Both the position numbers and the translations under genes were made by a program. From Pyxidicoccus sp. MSG2 (lineage in GTDB: Bacteria; Myxococcota; Myxococcia; Myxococcales; Myxococcaceae): 64,000 nt of DNA. The stretch lies in contig NZ_JAPNKC010000001.1 in NCBI RefSeq assembly GCF_026626705.1, positions 3,224,001 through 3,288,000 of the forward strand, given 5' to 3'. The notes beneath the pieces are model-generated. The model was not told the DNA's origin. It did not search any database and was given only the letters and a program-made list of their open reading frames with translations. How positions within the stretch are numbered: position 1 is the first letter of the stretch; every line of letters starts with the position of its first letter. Shown here piece after piece: positions 28,077 to 35,879 of this stretch.

Positions 28077-29726
28077 TCAGGTTCCGAGGATGAAGTCGTT
28101 GGGGTCGAGGGCGACGGTGCCCGCGGGGGTGCGGCCCGCCTCCTCGCTGTACTGGATGGGCTGGATGAAGAGCGAGCCGATGCCGGCACCGCGGGGGTCA
28201 TTGTCCCGGCCGGCCTGGAGGTAGAGGTACACCTCGTTGGTGCCCGCTTTGATGACCTCGCCCGGGATGAAGGGGTGGGGCCGCTCGCGGGTGGGGACGA
28301 CGGTGATGTTCTCCGCGCGCGTGGCGTAGCAGGTGCGGCCGTCGGCGGAGGGCTCGGACTGCACCAGGTTGTAGCCGTAGCCACGCTCGACGTGGAAGTC
28401 GAGGTCGGCGCTGAGCGGGTCGCCGTGCGCCTCCACCTCCGCGACGTTGGTGATGCCGTCGCGGTCCGAGTCCAGCAAGTCCTCGGGGACGAGCGGGTTG
28501 GTCATGGACAGGAGCTCCACCAGGTCCGGCAGCGCGTCCCCGTCCGTGTCGCCGATGCACGGGTCCGTGCCGAGCACGCGCTCCTCGCAGGTGTTGAGCC
28601 GGTCTCCGTCCTCGTCGAGGGACAGGTTGCAGCCGTTGATGACATTCGGCACGAGCGGGTCCAGGCCCATGCGGACCTCCAGGCCGTCCATCAACCCGTC
28701 CTGGTCCGAGTCCAGCACGAGCGCGTCCGTGCCGAGCGCGTCCTCGTCCCCGTCCGGCAGGCCGTCCCCGTCGCTGTCGGGGAGCACCTGGCCGGCGCGC
28801 ACCACCACATTGCGGTTGAAGGCGATGAAGCGCTTGAGCTTGAGGGAGTTGGCCCGGGCGGCGTACTTGATGCTGGTGAGGGCGCCGGGCAGGCCGGCGA
28901 AGTCCACTTCGATGGGCTCGGTGCCCCCGGCGCTGGCGATGGCGGCCACCAGCTGGCGGGTGAGCGGGTCCGGCGCGGTGCCGCGCACGTAGATGGGCTG
29001 CACCACCACCTCGCCCGCGCCGAACTGCTCGGCCAGCGCCTTGATTTCGCCGGTGACGGCCGTCAGCTCGCAGCTGCCGCAGGAGGCGTCACAGGCGTCC
29101 CGCGACGGGGAGCCGGCGGGGCCACAGGTGGCCGTGGTGGACAGGGCGAGGCAGCGCGAGTCGAGCCCCACGCCGAAGTCGTCGTTGTCGCGAGCGCGGG
29201 CGCACGTCCTGTCCCCGGTGCGGACGATGACCACCACCATGTAACGCGTGCGGGCCACCTCGCCCCGGCAGGACGTCTGCATGTCGCCGGACAGCAGCGT
29301 CTTGGCGAGCCGCAGGGAGGCGCGGACACTCACCGGCCCCGACTCCTGGTACGACGCGTAGCGAGGCAGCGTGGCCTGGAACTCCGAGGCGTCGGAGAAG
29401 CCGCCCAGCAGGCCGGTGGCCACCGTGTGGTAGGCCACCAGCCCGAACTTCACGAAGGGGCCGGAGAAGCGGCTCGTCAGCGTGGACAGGCCGTCCGTGG
29501 CGTAGCCCACCATCTCCGCCTCCACGCCATCCCCTCCTTCAATGGCGAAGAGCACCTTGGTGGGAAAGGCGTCACCACCCGCGAGGGGCACGCAGACGTT
29601 GCCGGAGAAGCTGGCGCGGTCCTTTCCATGGGGGCCCCGGCCGTCCAGGGCATACAGGCCCGCGTCGGAGCACGACAGCAACAGCACGGGAACGAGGAGC
29701 CAGGCGGAACGCGAGAGGGCGCGCAT
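28077..29726 (-). CDS. VWA-like TSP3 lipoprotein with degenerate MIDAS
   Basis: 549 residues. The lipoprotein signal ends at Cys19 (LLSC). It follows the plan of its two paralogues: a pre-VWA SGNVCVPL motif, a VWA-like region, type-3 repeats (DSDGDGLPDGDEDALGTD, DSDQDGLMDGLEV, DTDGDALPDLVELL, DSDRDGITNVAEV) and the shared C-terminal domain (GYGYNL, then TCYATRAENITVV). Where they have DESGS or DASQS, this protein has IEGGDG, so the metal ion-dependent adhesion site is lost. The Cys-rich insert CDASCGSCEL lies mid-protein. Calcium binding by the repeats should remain. ATG 29726 has no strong ribosome site. Confidence 0.85.
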   Translation of the reverse strand: MRALSRSAWLLVPVLLLSCSDAGLYALDGRGPHGKDRASFSGNVCVPLAGGDAFPTKVLFAIEGGDGVEAEMVGYATDGLSTLTSRFSGPFVKFGLVAYHTVATGLLGGFSDASEFQATLPRYASYQESGPVSVRASLRLAKTLLSGDMQTSCRGEVARTRYMVVVIVRTGDRTCARARDNDDFGVGLDSRCLALSTTATCGPAGSPSRDACDASCGSCELTAVTGEIKALAEQFGAGEVVVQPIYVRGTAPDPLTRQLVAAIASAGGTEPIEVDFAGLPGALTSIKYAARANSLKLKRFIAFNRNVVVRAGQVLPDSDGDGLPDGDEDALGTDALVLDSDQDGLMDGLEVRMGLDPLVPNVINGCNLSLDEDGDRLNTCEERVLGTDPCIGDTDGDALPDLVELLSMTNPLVPEDLLDSDRDGITNVAEVEAHGDPLSADLDFHVERGYGYNLVQSEPSADGRTCYATRAENITVVPTRERPHPFIPGEVIKAGTNEVYLYLQAGRDNDPRGAGIGSLFIQPIQYSEEAGRTPAGTVALDPNDFILGT

Positions 29727-29898
29727 CTGTCGGATTGTACACCGCAGTTCCCCGAACCGGCGCAAGTCACACCGACTCAGGTCACGGATTCAGGGTGAGA
29801 GTGGCACAGCGAGAGCCAAGATTTCGGCCCGCCGTGGAACATCCGTGCCGGGCTGGTTGCTCGCCTGGCACCGAAGGTGGATGGACGTGAGACATGTT

Positions 29899-32199
29899 TC
29901 ACAGCGTCAGGAGGAACGCGAGCAGGTCATCACGCTCCTCCGGCGTGAGCGCCTGCGCGTCGCCATGCTTCGGCCCGGACGTCTCCAGCACCGCGCGCAG
30001 CGGGAAGCGCGTGCCCACCACCAGCCGGTCGTCCTTCACCGCGTAGCCCGCGGTGGCGCTCGTCAGCATGGGCCACACGTCCCAGGTGCCCACGAGTGAC
30101 GGTGGCGCCGCGCCGGGCACCAGCGTCTGCTGCTCCAGCCGCAGCGGCAGCGCGATGGGCGTGCCCACGTCGAGGTATTTCCCGCGCGTCGCCGGGTCCT
30201 GGTCCAGCGTGTAGAGCGGCGCGGGGTGGCACTCCACACAGCGGCCCTTCCCCTCGAACAGCTCGCGCCCGTGCGCGGGCTTCCCCGTGCGGCCGTCCGG
30301 CAGCTCCACCGTCTCCAGTGGCGCGCCGTCCTCGCCACGGTAGGGGTTGGGCGGCGTGGTCATCAGCGCGTTGAAGAGGGTGAGTGCCTCCACCTCGTCG
30401 GGAGACGGGTCCGGGTTATGGAAGCGGTTGCGCGCGCCCACGAAGCTCGCCGTATCCGCGAGGCTGTGCTGGCTGGCCGGCGTGAAATACGGGGGCGTAT
30501 CGCGGCTGCCCAGCACCGTGGTGGAGCGATAGATGCGATTGGGATGTGTCTTCTCGTAGAAGACGCCGCCGGTGTGCCCATCGATGTGGCAGCCGTCACA
30601 GGTGATGCCGGTGCGCCCCAGGTCCACGTAATAGAGGACCTGGCCCAGGCGGCGCTTGGCCTGCGCGCGCCCCGGCACCACCGGAAGCTGGCGCACCACG
30701 CGGGCCCGGCCTGCTCGCGCCTCGCGCACGTCCACCACCGCCACCGTCCGCGTGAAGCGGTTGAGCACGTAGAGCGTGTGCCCGTCCGGCGACAGCGCCA
30801 GCGAGCGCGGGCCGGAGTGGAGCTCCTCCCCTGCCCGTCCCTTCGTCCCGAAGTCCGCGGCCGGGCGGATGCGCGGCGTGCCGTCCGGCGGCGCCATCGC
30901 CACCTCCTGCAGCACCGCCCCGCGCGCCACCTGCTCCGCGCCCGCCAGTGCCCGCGCCTCCAGCACCCGCACCCGGCCGACCCCCACATCCGCCGCGTAG
31001 AGCAGGCCCGCGGCGTCATCCAGCGCCAGCCCCTCCGTCACACCCGCGCCGAAGCCCCGGTGCCGCACGTAGCCGCCCGTCGCCGGGTCCACCACCGCCA
31101 CGCCGCTGTTGGCGCTCACCTCCATGCGCTTCGGGTTGGGGCCCACGTTGGGCCCCAGGCTGGCCATGAAGAGGCGACCGAGCCGCTCGCTCGCCACCAG
31201 CGCGCGCGGTGCCTTGCCGCCCATCACCTGCGCGCGGAACGGCTCCGTGTGGCCGCCCAGAATCGACACGCCCGGCCCCGGCACCACCGTGGCCACGGAC
31301 GCACCGTCCTCCTGCCGCAGCAACTCCAACTGTCCCGTCTGGAGGCTGCCCACCGCGAGCAGGTCCTTCCATCGCGCCAGCGCACGGGGGTTGGGGTCCA
31401 CCGCCGTGGACCAGCGCGTCTTCCCGTCGGCGAGCGACAGCGCGTGGACGCGGTCCTTCACGTGCTCCGCGATGAAGGCCACCCCGCGCGCGCCATCCAC
31501 CTCCAGCCCGTGGGCGCCGAGCGGCGCGGGCAGCACCCTCGGCGCGCTCCCCGGCGAGTCCAGCGCGTACAATCTCAACTCCGGCTGGAAACGGTACACC
31601 ACGCCCAGCCACGGCCGGCCCGCCGCATCCTTGAAGGTCGCGAGCGCGGAGGGCCCGTCGCCGGTGGCGAGCGGCTCCACGCGGCCCGACTCCACGTCGA
31701 GGGCGAACACCGTGTCCGTGGGCGACGAGGCGAGGAACAGCGTGCGCCCATCCGGAGACAGCGCCATCGCCGTGAGGTCCGCGAAGGCCGCGTCGTTCAC
31801 CACGGTGAGGCGCGCGGAGCCCTCGGTGCTCGAGTCCCCCGCCAGCCGCGCCTCCACCACCACCTGGGGCACGTCCTCCGGCAGCGTCAGGCCCGACGGC
31901 AGGCGGGCGTAGGCGTGGCCCGCGTCCACCACCACCAGCGGCAGCTCGCGAGACAGCGGCGGGCCCAGCACCAGCCGCAGCCCGGGCACGAGCCGCTCAC
32001 CATATATGGAAAGAGGCTGAGACGTCTCATTGCTGGTGAGGCGGGGCCCCACGGACACGAGCCGTGGGCCTGGAGCGGATTGCGCGGGCGTCGTGGCGAC
32101 GGGGGCCGCCTTCTCCTCCGAGCCCTGGCGCAGCACCACCAGGCCCGCCGCGGCCAGCACCGCCGCGAGCGCTCCCCACCTTCGAGCCATGCGTGTCAC
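29899..32199 (-). CDS. YncE-like propeller protein with di-haem cytochrome region
   Basis: 766 residues. The GTG at 32199 follows GAGGAGG by 4 bp. ATG 32190 is the alternative. An N-terminal signal/anchor helix (WGALAAVLAAAGLVVL) is followed by an IPT/TIG-like strand set (SVGPRLTSNETSQPLSIYG), then a YncE-type propeller of ~400 residues. The C-terminal third has two haem-binding motifs, CDGCH and CVECH, in a layout like MauG/di-haem peroxidases (SLADTASFVGARNRFHNPDP, HGRELFEGKGRCVECHPAP, LVGTWDVWPMLTSATAGYA). A periplasmic peroxidase or electron-transfer role is inferred. It is upstream of the lipoprotein block and faces away from the Glt/Nfs-like operon. Confidence 0.85.
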   Translation of the reverse strand: MTRMARRWGALAAVLAAAGLVVLRQGSEEKAAPVATTPAQSAPGPRLVSVGPRLTSNETSQPLSIYGERLVPGLRLVLGPPLSRELPLVVVDAGHAYARLPSGLTLPEDVPQVVVEARLAGDSSTEGSARLTVVNDAAFADLTAMALSPDGRTLFLASSPTDTVFALDVESGRVEPLATGDGPSALATFKDAAGRPWLGVVYRFQPELRLYALDSPGSAPRVLPAPLGAHGLEVDGARGVAFIAEHVKDRVHALSLADGKTRWSTAVDPNPRALARWKDLLAVGSLQTGQLELLRQEDGASVATVVPGPGVSILGGHTEPFRAQVMGGKAPRALVASERLGRLFMASLGPNVGPNPKRMEVSANSGVAVVDPATGGYVRHRGFGAGVTEGLALDDAAGLLYAADVGVGRVRVLEARALAGAEQVARGAVLQEVAMAPPDGTPRIRPAADFGTKGRAGEELHSGPRSLALSPDGHTLYVLNRFTRTVAVVDVREARAGRARVVRQLPVVPGRAQAKRRLGQVLYYVDLGRTGITCDGCHIDGHTGGVFYEKTHPNRIYRSTTVLGSRDTPPYFTPASQHSLADTASFVGARNRFHNPDPSPDEVEALTLFNALMTTPPNPYRGEDGAPLETVELPDGRTGKPAHGRELFEGKGRCVECHPAPLYTLDQDPATRGKYLDVGTPIALPLRLEQQTLVPGAAPPSLVGTWDVWPMLTSATAGYAVKDDRLVVGTRFPLRAVLETSGPKHGDAQALTPEERDDLLAFLLTL

Positions 32200-32384
32200 G
32201 TGACCTCCTCGCGGCAGCATCCTTCATCCCCTGTCACACCGCGATGACTTCGAGCCCTGCCTGCTCGGCAGGACTCCCACTTCGGGGGCGGAAAATCACG
32301 CTCTCTCACGCCATCTTTCCAGCGAGCCGGCAACATCCGGGCCGTTTCGTGGAGCACGCGCCCCACATGGGGGGGAGTGCCCCC

Positions 32385-32398
32385 CACACATATGTGTG
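32385..32398. promoter_or_regulatory. Perfect 14-bp palindrome upstream of Glt/Nfs-like operon
   Basis: CACACATATGTGTG is a perfect palindrome and AT-rich against its surroundings. It is preceded by a G7/C6 inverted repeat (32369-32385 region). It lies 31 bp upstream of the predicted -35 element, a usual place for an activator or repressor site. Confidence 0.45.
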
Positions 32399-32428
32399 CT
32401 CGCATTCCTCACGGCCCCGGAGTGTGCG

Positions 32429-32457
32429 TTGACAGCTCGGTACACGCATCGCTTAAC
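32429..32457 (+). promoter_or_regulatory. Predicted sigma-70-type promoter, leaderless
   Basis: TTGACA at 32429-32434, 17-bp spacer, CTTAAC at 32452-32457. The -35 is perfect and the -10 weak (3 of 6). A start of transcription 7 bp on would be the ATG at 32464 itself, and no ribosome-binding sequence is present there, which suits a leaderless transcript. Confidence 0.45.
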
Positions 32458-32463
32458 CTGTTG

Positions 32464-32865
32464 ATGATGCGACGCTTCCTCCTCTGCATGGCCGTCGCCC
32501 AGCTCCTCGGAATCGGCACGATGCTCACCCCGAGTGACTCCTGGGCCCAGGGCCGCGGCCGTACGGCGCGCCCTGCGAAATCGAAGTCCAGCAAGAAGGC
32601 CAACAACAAGGCCCCGCCGAAGATTGAAACAAAGGGCTCCGCCGTGACGGATCCGGTGACGGGCGAGCCCGAGGCCAGCGCCTCGGCCGCACCGCCCCAG
32701 CGCGGACCCGCGCGCATCGACTTCGATGACCGGCTCATCCAGGGACAGACGAACAAGTCCGGAGCCGTCTATCTCTATGACCGCAAGGAGCTGAAGACGC
32801 GGTCGATGATCCGCGAGCGCGAGAGCTTCCGGTCCGAGACGCTCTCCACGGTGTACGACCAGTAG
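32464..32865 (+). CDS. Small secreted protein heading the Glt/Nfs-like operon
   Basis: 133 residues, with two tandem ATG codons as start and no Shine-Dalgarno. A Sec signal (FLLCMAVAQLLGIGTMLTP) ends near SWAQG. The mature part is a basic low-complexity stretch rich in Arg/Lys/Ala, then a conserved-looking acidic/polar end (ARIDFDDRLIQGQTNKSGAVY, DRKELKTRSMIRERESFR). No domain is recognised. It is 39 bp upstream of the FHA-TonB gene and probably in the same transcript. A periplasmic role with the envelope complex is inferred from position. Confidence 0.7.
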   Translation: MMRRFLLCMAVAQLLGIGTMLTPSDSWAQGRGRTARPAKSKSSKKANNKAPPKIETKGSAVTDPVTGEPEASASAAPPQRGPARIDFDDRLIQGQTNKSGAVYLYDRKELKTRSMIRERESFRSETLSTVYDQ

Positions 32866-32904
32866 GGAAGCACCGCCCACCAGCCCTTGAAGGGAGCGTC
32901 ACCG

Positions 32905-35190
32905 TTGAGCGGCCAGCCCAGCGTCCTGCAAGTCGTCATCCTCCGCGACGGCCTCCTCGTGGGGACGGAAGTCTTCGTCCCTGGTACCTACTCGCTCGGC
33001 TCGGACCCCGCGTCCGACCTGCGCCTGGATGACCCGTCCGTGGAGCCGCGCCATGCGCTGCTCTACTTCCAGAACGGACGCGCGGCCATCCAGGACGCGG
33101 GCTCCACCATCGGCCTCTTCGTCAACGGCCATCGCGTCTCCGCGTGTGAAATCCGCTCCGTGGACGAGGTGCTCTGCGGCCCCTTCGTCCTCAAGACTCG
33201 CGTGCTGGCCCAGAGGCCACAGGAAGCCAAGCCCCAGCCGCCGCCAGAGCTCGCTTCGCTGCTCGGCGCCGCGCAGCCTCCTCCTCCGGCCGTGGCCCCT
33301 GTCGCGGCGCAGCAGCAGCCTTCGCCCGTGCGACAGCTCCGCCCGGCGACGCAGGTGACCCCGCCCCAGCAGCCGCTCGCCACCACCGTCCCCGCCGTGC
33401 GCGCCGTGCCGCAAGCGCCCCAGCAGGCCCAGCCGCAGCTCCGGCCGGTGCCGCCGCAGCAGCCTCCCGCCGCGCGCATGGGCAGCGCCGCGGTGACGCA
33501 GGCCGCGTACCCGCCGCCCGCGGCCGTGCAGGCCGCCGCGCCCGCCATCGTCCCCATGCCGGCGCCGCCGCAGCAGGTCGTCTCGCCCATGCCGGTTCCG
33601 GGGGCGCACGCGCCGTGGCCCTCGCAGCAGCAGGCCCCCGTGGCCGTGCCGGCCGGCACGCTGCCCTCGGTGCGCCGCCGCGCCACGCAGGACCCACAGC
33701 CGAGCGTCAACCCGGGCATCCTGCTCGCGGACGACCTGATGGCGGACGTCGCGCTCGACGGCTTCCCGGAGCCTTCCGGCCCGCTGCTCCAGGAGCAGCG
33801 CGTGGCCACGCGGCCCACGCACGCGCCGAAGCTGGCCCCGGGCAAGGGCGCGGCCCAGCTCTACCTGGAGCTGTACTGGGGCGCCATCCGCCGCGACGCG
33901 CGCCGCTTCGCCCCGGACAAGAAGAAGCCGGTGCAGGCCTCGCTGGACCTCCCGGAGGCCATGCCCCTGTGGGGCTTCACGCTGCCGGAGACGGGCGCGC
34001 CCTTCACGCTGGCCGAGACGCTCAACGGCTCCTTCCGCCTCTTCGTGCCCCCGGGCACCGAGGTGGAGAAGAGCGGCAATGACGGCCGCTTCGCTCCCGT
34101 CACCGGCGCCGCGCTCGAGTCCGACGGCAGCCGCCGCTTCCTCACCCTGCGCGAGGGCACCGCCGCGCGGCTGACGCAGGGCCACATGTCGCTGGTGGCC
34201 TACGCCGCGCCCAAGCCCGAGCGCGTCTTCGTCAACCCGCTGCGCGGCATGCCGTGGCTGGCGCTGGCGAGCTTCGTCCTGTTCATCGGCGCCTTCGCGT
34301 CCTTCATCGTCCTCAAGCCGGAGAGCCCGGAGACGGCGGACTTCACGCAGAAGAACCTGCCGCCCGTGGCCCTGCGCCTCATCGCCCCCGAGCCGAAGAA
34401 GAAGGAGGAGGCGAAGAAGAAGCTGGAGGCCATCAAGCAGAAGGCGCCCAAGCCGGTGAAGGAGAAGGTGGCGGAGAAGGCCCCGCCCAAGCCGGTGGAG
34501 AAGACGCCCCCGCCGCCGCCCAACAAGGCCGTGGCCGCCGCGTCGGAGAACAAGGCGCTCAAGGCGCTGGCGAAGCTGTCCGCCGCCGGCCCCGCCACCA
34601 ACGACTTGCTCGCCGCCGTGGACAAGCTGGGCAGTGGCCCTGGCAGCAAGAACGTGAAGAACAGCAACTACAAGCTGTCCGGCCTCATCGGGAAGGCGCC
34701 CATCGCCAACGCGGGCCTGGGCACCTTCGGCCTGGGCGGCGGCGGCAAGGGCGGCGGCGCCACGCTGGGCGCGGAGCTGCTTCGCGGCAAGGGCGGCGGC
34801 GGCATCGGCGCGCTGGGCGTGGGCGGCGTGGGCAAGGGCAAGGTGGGCGGCACCGTCACCCGCGCCACGGCCCGCAGCATCGCCTCCACCCAGGGCACCG
34901 TGGACCGCGAGGCGGTGGCCCGCGTCATCAACAGCCACCTCAACGAGGTGCACGGCTGCTACGAGCGCGCCCTGCTGAAGCAGCCCGGCCTGGCCGGCAA
35001 GGTGGTGCTGGAGTGGACCATCGGCGCCGCGGGCCGCGTCGTCGCCGCGAAGACCAAGTCCTCCACGCTCAGCAACGCCGCCGTCGAGGCCTGCATCCTC
35101 TCCAGCCTCAAGTCATGGACCTTCCCCGCCCCCAAGGGCGGCGTCGTCATCATCACCTATCCATTCCTCTTCAACTCGGTCGGCTACTGA
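32905..35190 (+). CDS. FHA-TM-TonB-tail protein (GltG/NfsG-like, AgmX/PglI C-terminal domain)
   Basis: 761 residues. The TTG start follows AAGGGAG by 8 bp. An N-terminal cytoplasmic FHA domain (~10-100; GTYSLGSDPASDLRLDDPSV, PRHALLYFQNG) is followed by a Pro/Gln-rich linker (~110-260), a second soluble region, one inner-membrane helix at about 450-470, a Lys/Pro-rich periplasmic stalk, a Gly-rich segment (~610-650) and a C-terminal TonB-like domain (~665-761; INSHLNEVHGCYERALLKQP, SSLKSWTFPAPKGGV). That tail is the AgmX/PglI type unique to myxobacterial motility and sporulation machines. It should link a cytoplasmic phospho-signal to an envelope complex. The next gene starts 54 bp downstream. 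Confidence 0.88.
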   Translation: MSGQPSVLQVVILRDGLLVGTEVFVPGTYSLGSDPASDLRLDDPSVEPRHALLYFQNGRAAIQDAGSTIGLFVNGHRVSACEIRSVDEVLCGPFVLKTRVLAQRPQEAKPQPPPELASLLGAAQPPPPAVAPVAAQQQPSPVRQLRPATQVTPPQQPLATTVPAVRAVPQAPQQAQPQLRPVPPQQPPAARMGSAAVTQAAYPPPAAVQAAAPAIVPMPAPPQQVVSPMPVPGAHAPWPSQQQAPVAVPAGTLPSVRRRATQDPQPSVNPGILLADDLMADVALDGFPEPSGPLLQEQRVATRPTHAPKLAPGKGAAQLYLELYWGAIRRDARRFAPDKKKPVQASLDLPEAMPLWGFTLPETGAPFTLAETLNGSFRLFVPPGTEVEKSGNDGRFAPVTGAALESDGSRRFLTLREGTAARLTQGHMSLVAYAAPKPERVFVNPLRGMPWLALASFVLFIGAFASFIVLKPESPETADFTQKNLPPVALRLIAPEPKKKEEAKKKLEAIKQKAPKPVKEKVAEKAPPKPVEKTPPPPPNKAVAAASENKALKALAKLSAAGPATNDLLAAVDKLGSGPGSKNVKNSNYKLSGLIGKAPIANAGLGTFGLGGGGKGGGATLGAELLRGKGGGGIGALGVGGVGKGKVGGTVTRATARSIASTQGTVDREAVARVINSHLNEVHGCYERALLKQPGLAGKVVLEWTIGAAGRVVAAKTKSSTLSNAAVEACILSSLKSWTFPAPKGGVVIITYPFLFNSVGY

Positions 35191-35243
35191 CGCGGGCACC
35201 CCCTTCCCGCGTCCGTTCCCTCCAACCTCCAGGAAGCCCCACC

Positions 35244-35879
35244 GTGCGATACGCCCTGCTCATCCTCCTGTTCCTGGCGCCCGGCCTCGCCCGCGCGCAG
35301 GCCGAGGCGCTGGAGAACCCCGGCGCCGTTTCCGCCATCCAGGAGCGTCAGTACCGGATGCACCACGAGCTCCTGCTCGGCGTCGGTGTGCTGCCGGATG
35401 ACGCCTTCTACAAGGGGCTCGTCGGCACCGTCTCCTACACGTACCACTTCAGCGACACCTTCGCGTGGCAGGTGGGCCGCGGCACGTACAGCTACAACGT
35501 GCAGACGGCGCTGCGCACCCAGCTGGAGCGCGACTTCGAGGTGGCCCCCACGGCCTCCGCCTACGAGGAGCAGGTCCAGTGGATGGTGGGCTCGGACCTG
35601 ATGTGGAGCCCGCTGTACGGGAAGATGGCCGTCCTCAACAACAAGGTGCTGCACTTCGAGGCCTTCCTGCTCGGCGGCGGCTCCGTGGTGAAGATCAACC
35701 GCGCGGACGGCTTCCGCCCCGCAGCCAACGTCGGACTCGGCCTGCGCCTCTTCAAGGGCGACACCGTGTCCTTCCGCCTCGACGTGACGAACAACGTCGT
35801 CTTCACCGGCACCCGCAACATCAACAACGTCCTCTCGGTCCAGCTCGGCACCGCGTTCAACTTCGGCGCCACGGAATGA
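35244..35879 (+). CDS. Outer-membrane beta-barrel protein (GltH/NfsH-like)
   Basis: 211 residues. The GTG start follows AGGAAG. A signal peptide ends near LARAQA. The mature part has alternating beta strands of an OmpA-like-size eight-stranded barrel (GLVGTVSYTYHFSDTFAWQV, LHFEAFLLGGGSVVKI, NVGLGLRLFKGDTVSFRLDV, NVLSVQLGTAFNFGATE at the end), matching the myxobacterial OMP family found beside FHA-TonB genes. The stop overlaps the start of the following TPR gene (ATGA). It probably forms the outer-membrane end of the complex. Confidence 0.85.
   Translation: MRYALLILLFLAPGLARAQAEALENPGAVSAIQERQYRMHHELLLGVGVLPDDAFYKGLVGTVSYTYHFSDTFAWQVGRGTYSYNVQTALRTQLERDFEVAPTASAYEEQVQWMVGSDLMWSPLYGKMAVLNNKVLHFEAFLLGGGSVVKINRADGFRPAANVGLGLRLFKGDTVSFRLDVTNNVVFTGTRNINNVLSVQLGTAFNFGATE

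Noticed and set aside
29727-29898. A TGGCAC sequence suggesting a sigma-54 promoter
   Set aside because: The -12 element at the right distance is missing on both strands, so it is not a credible -24/-12 promoter.
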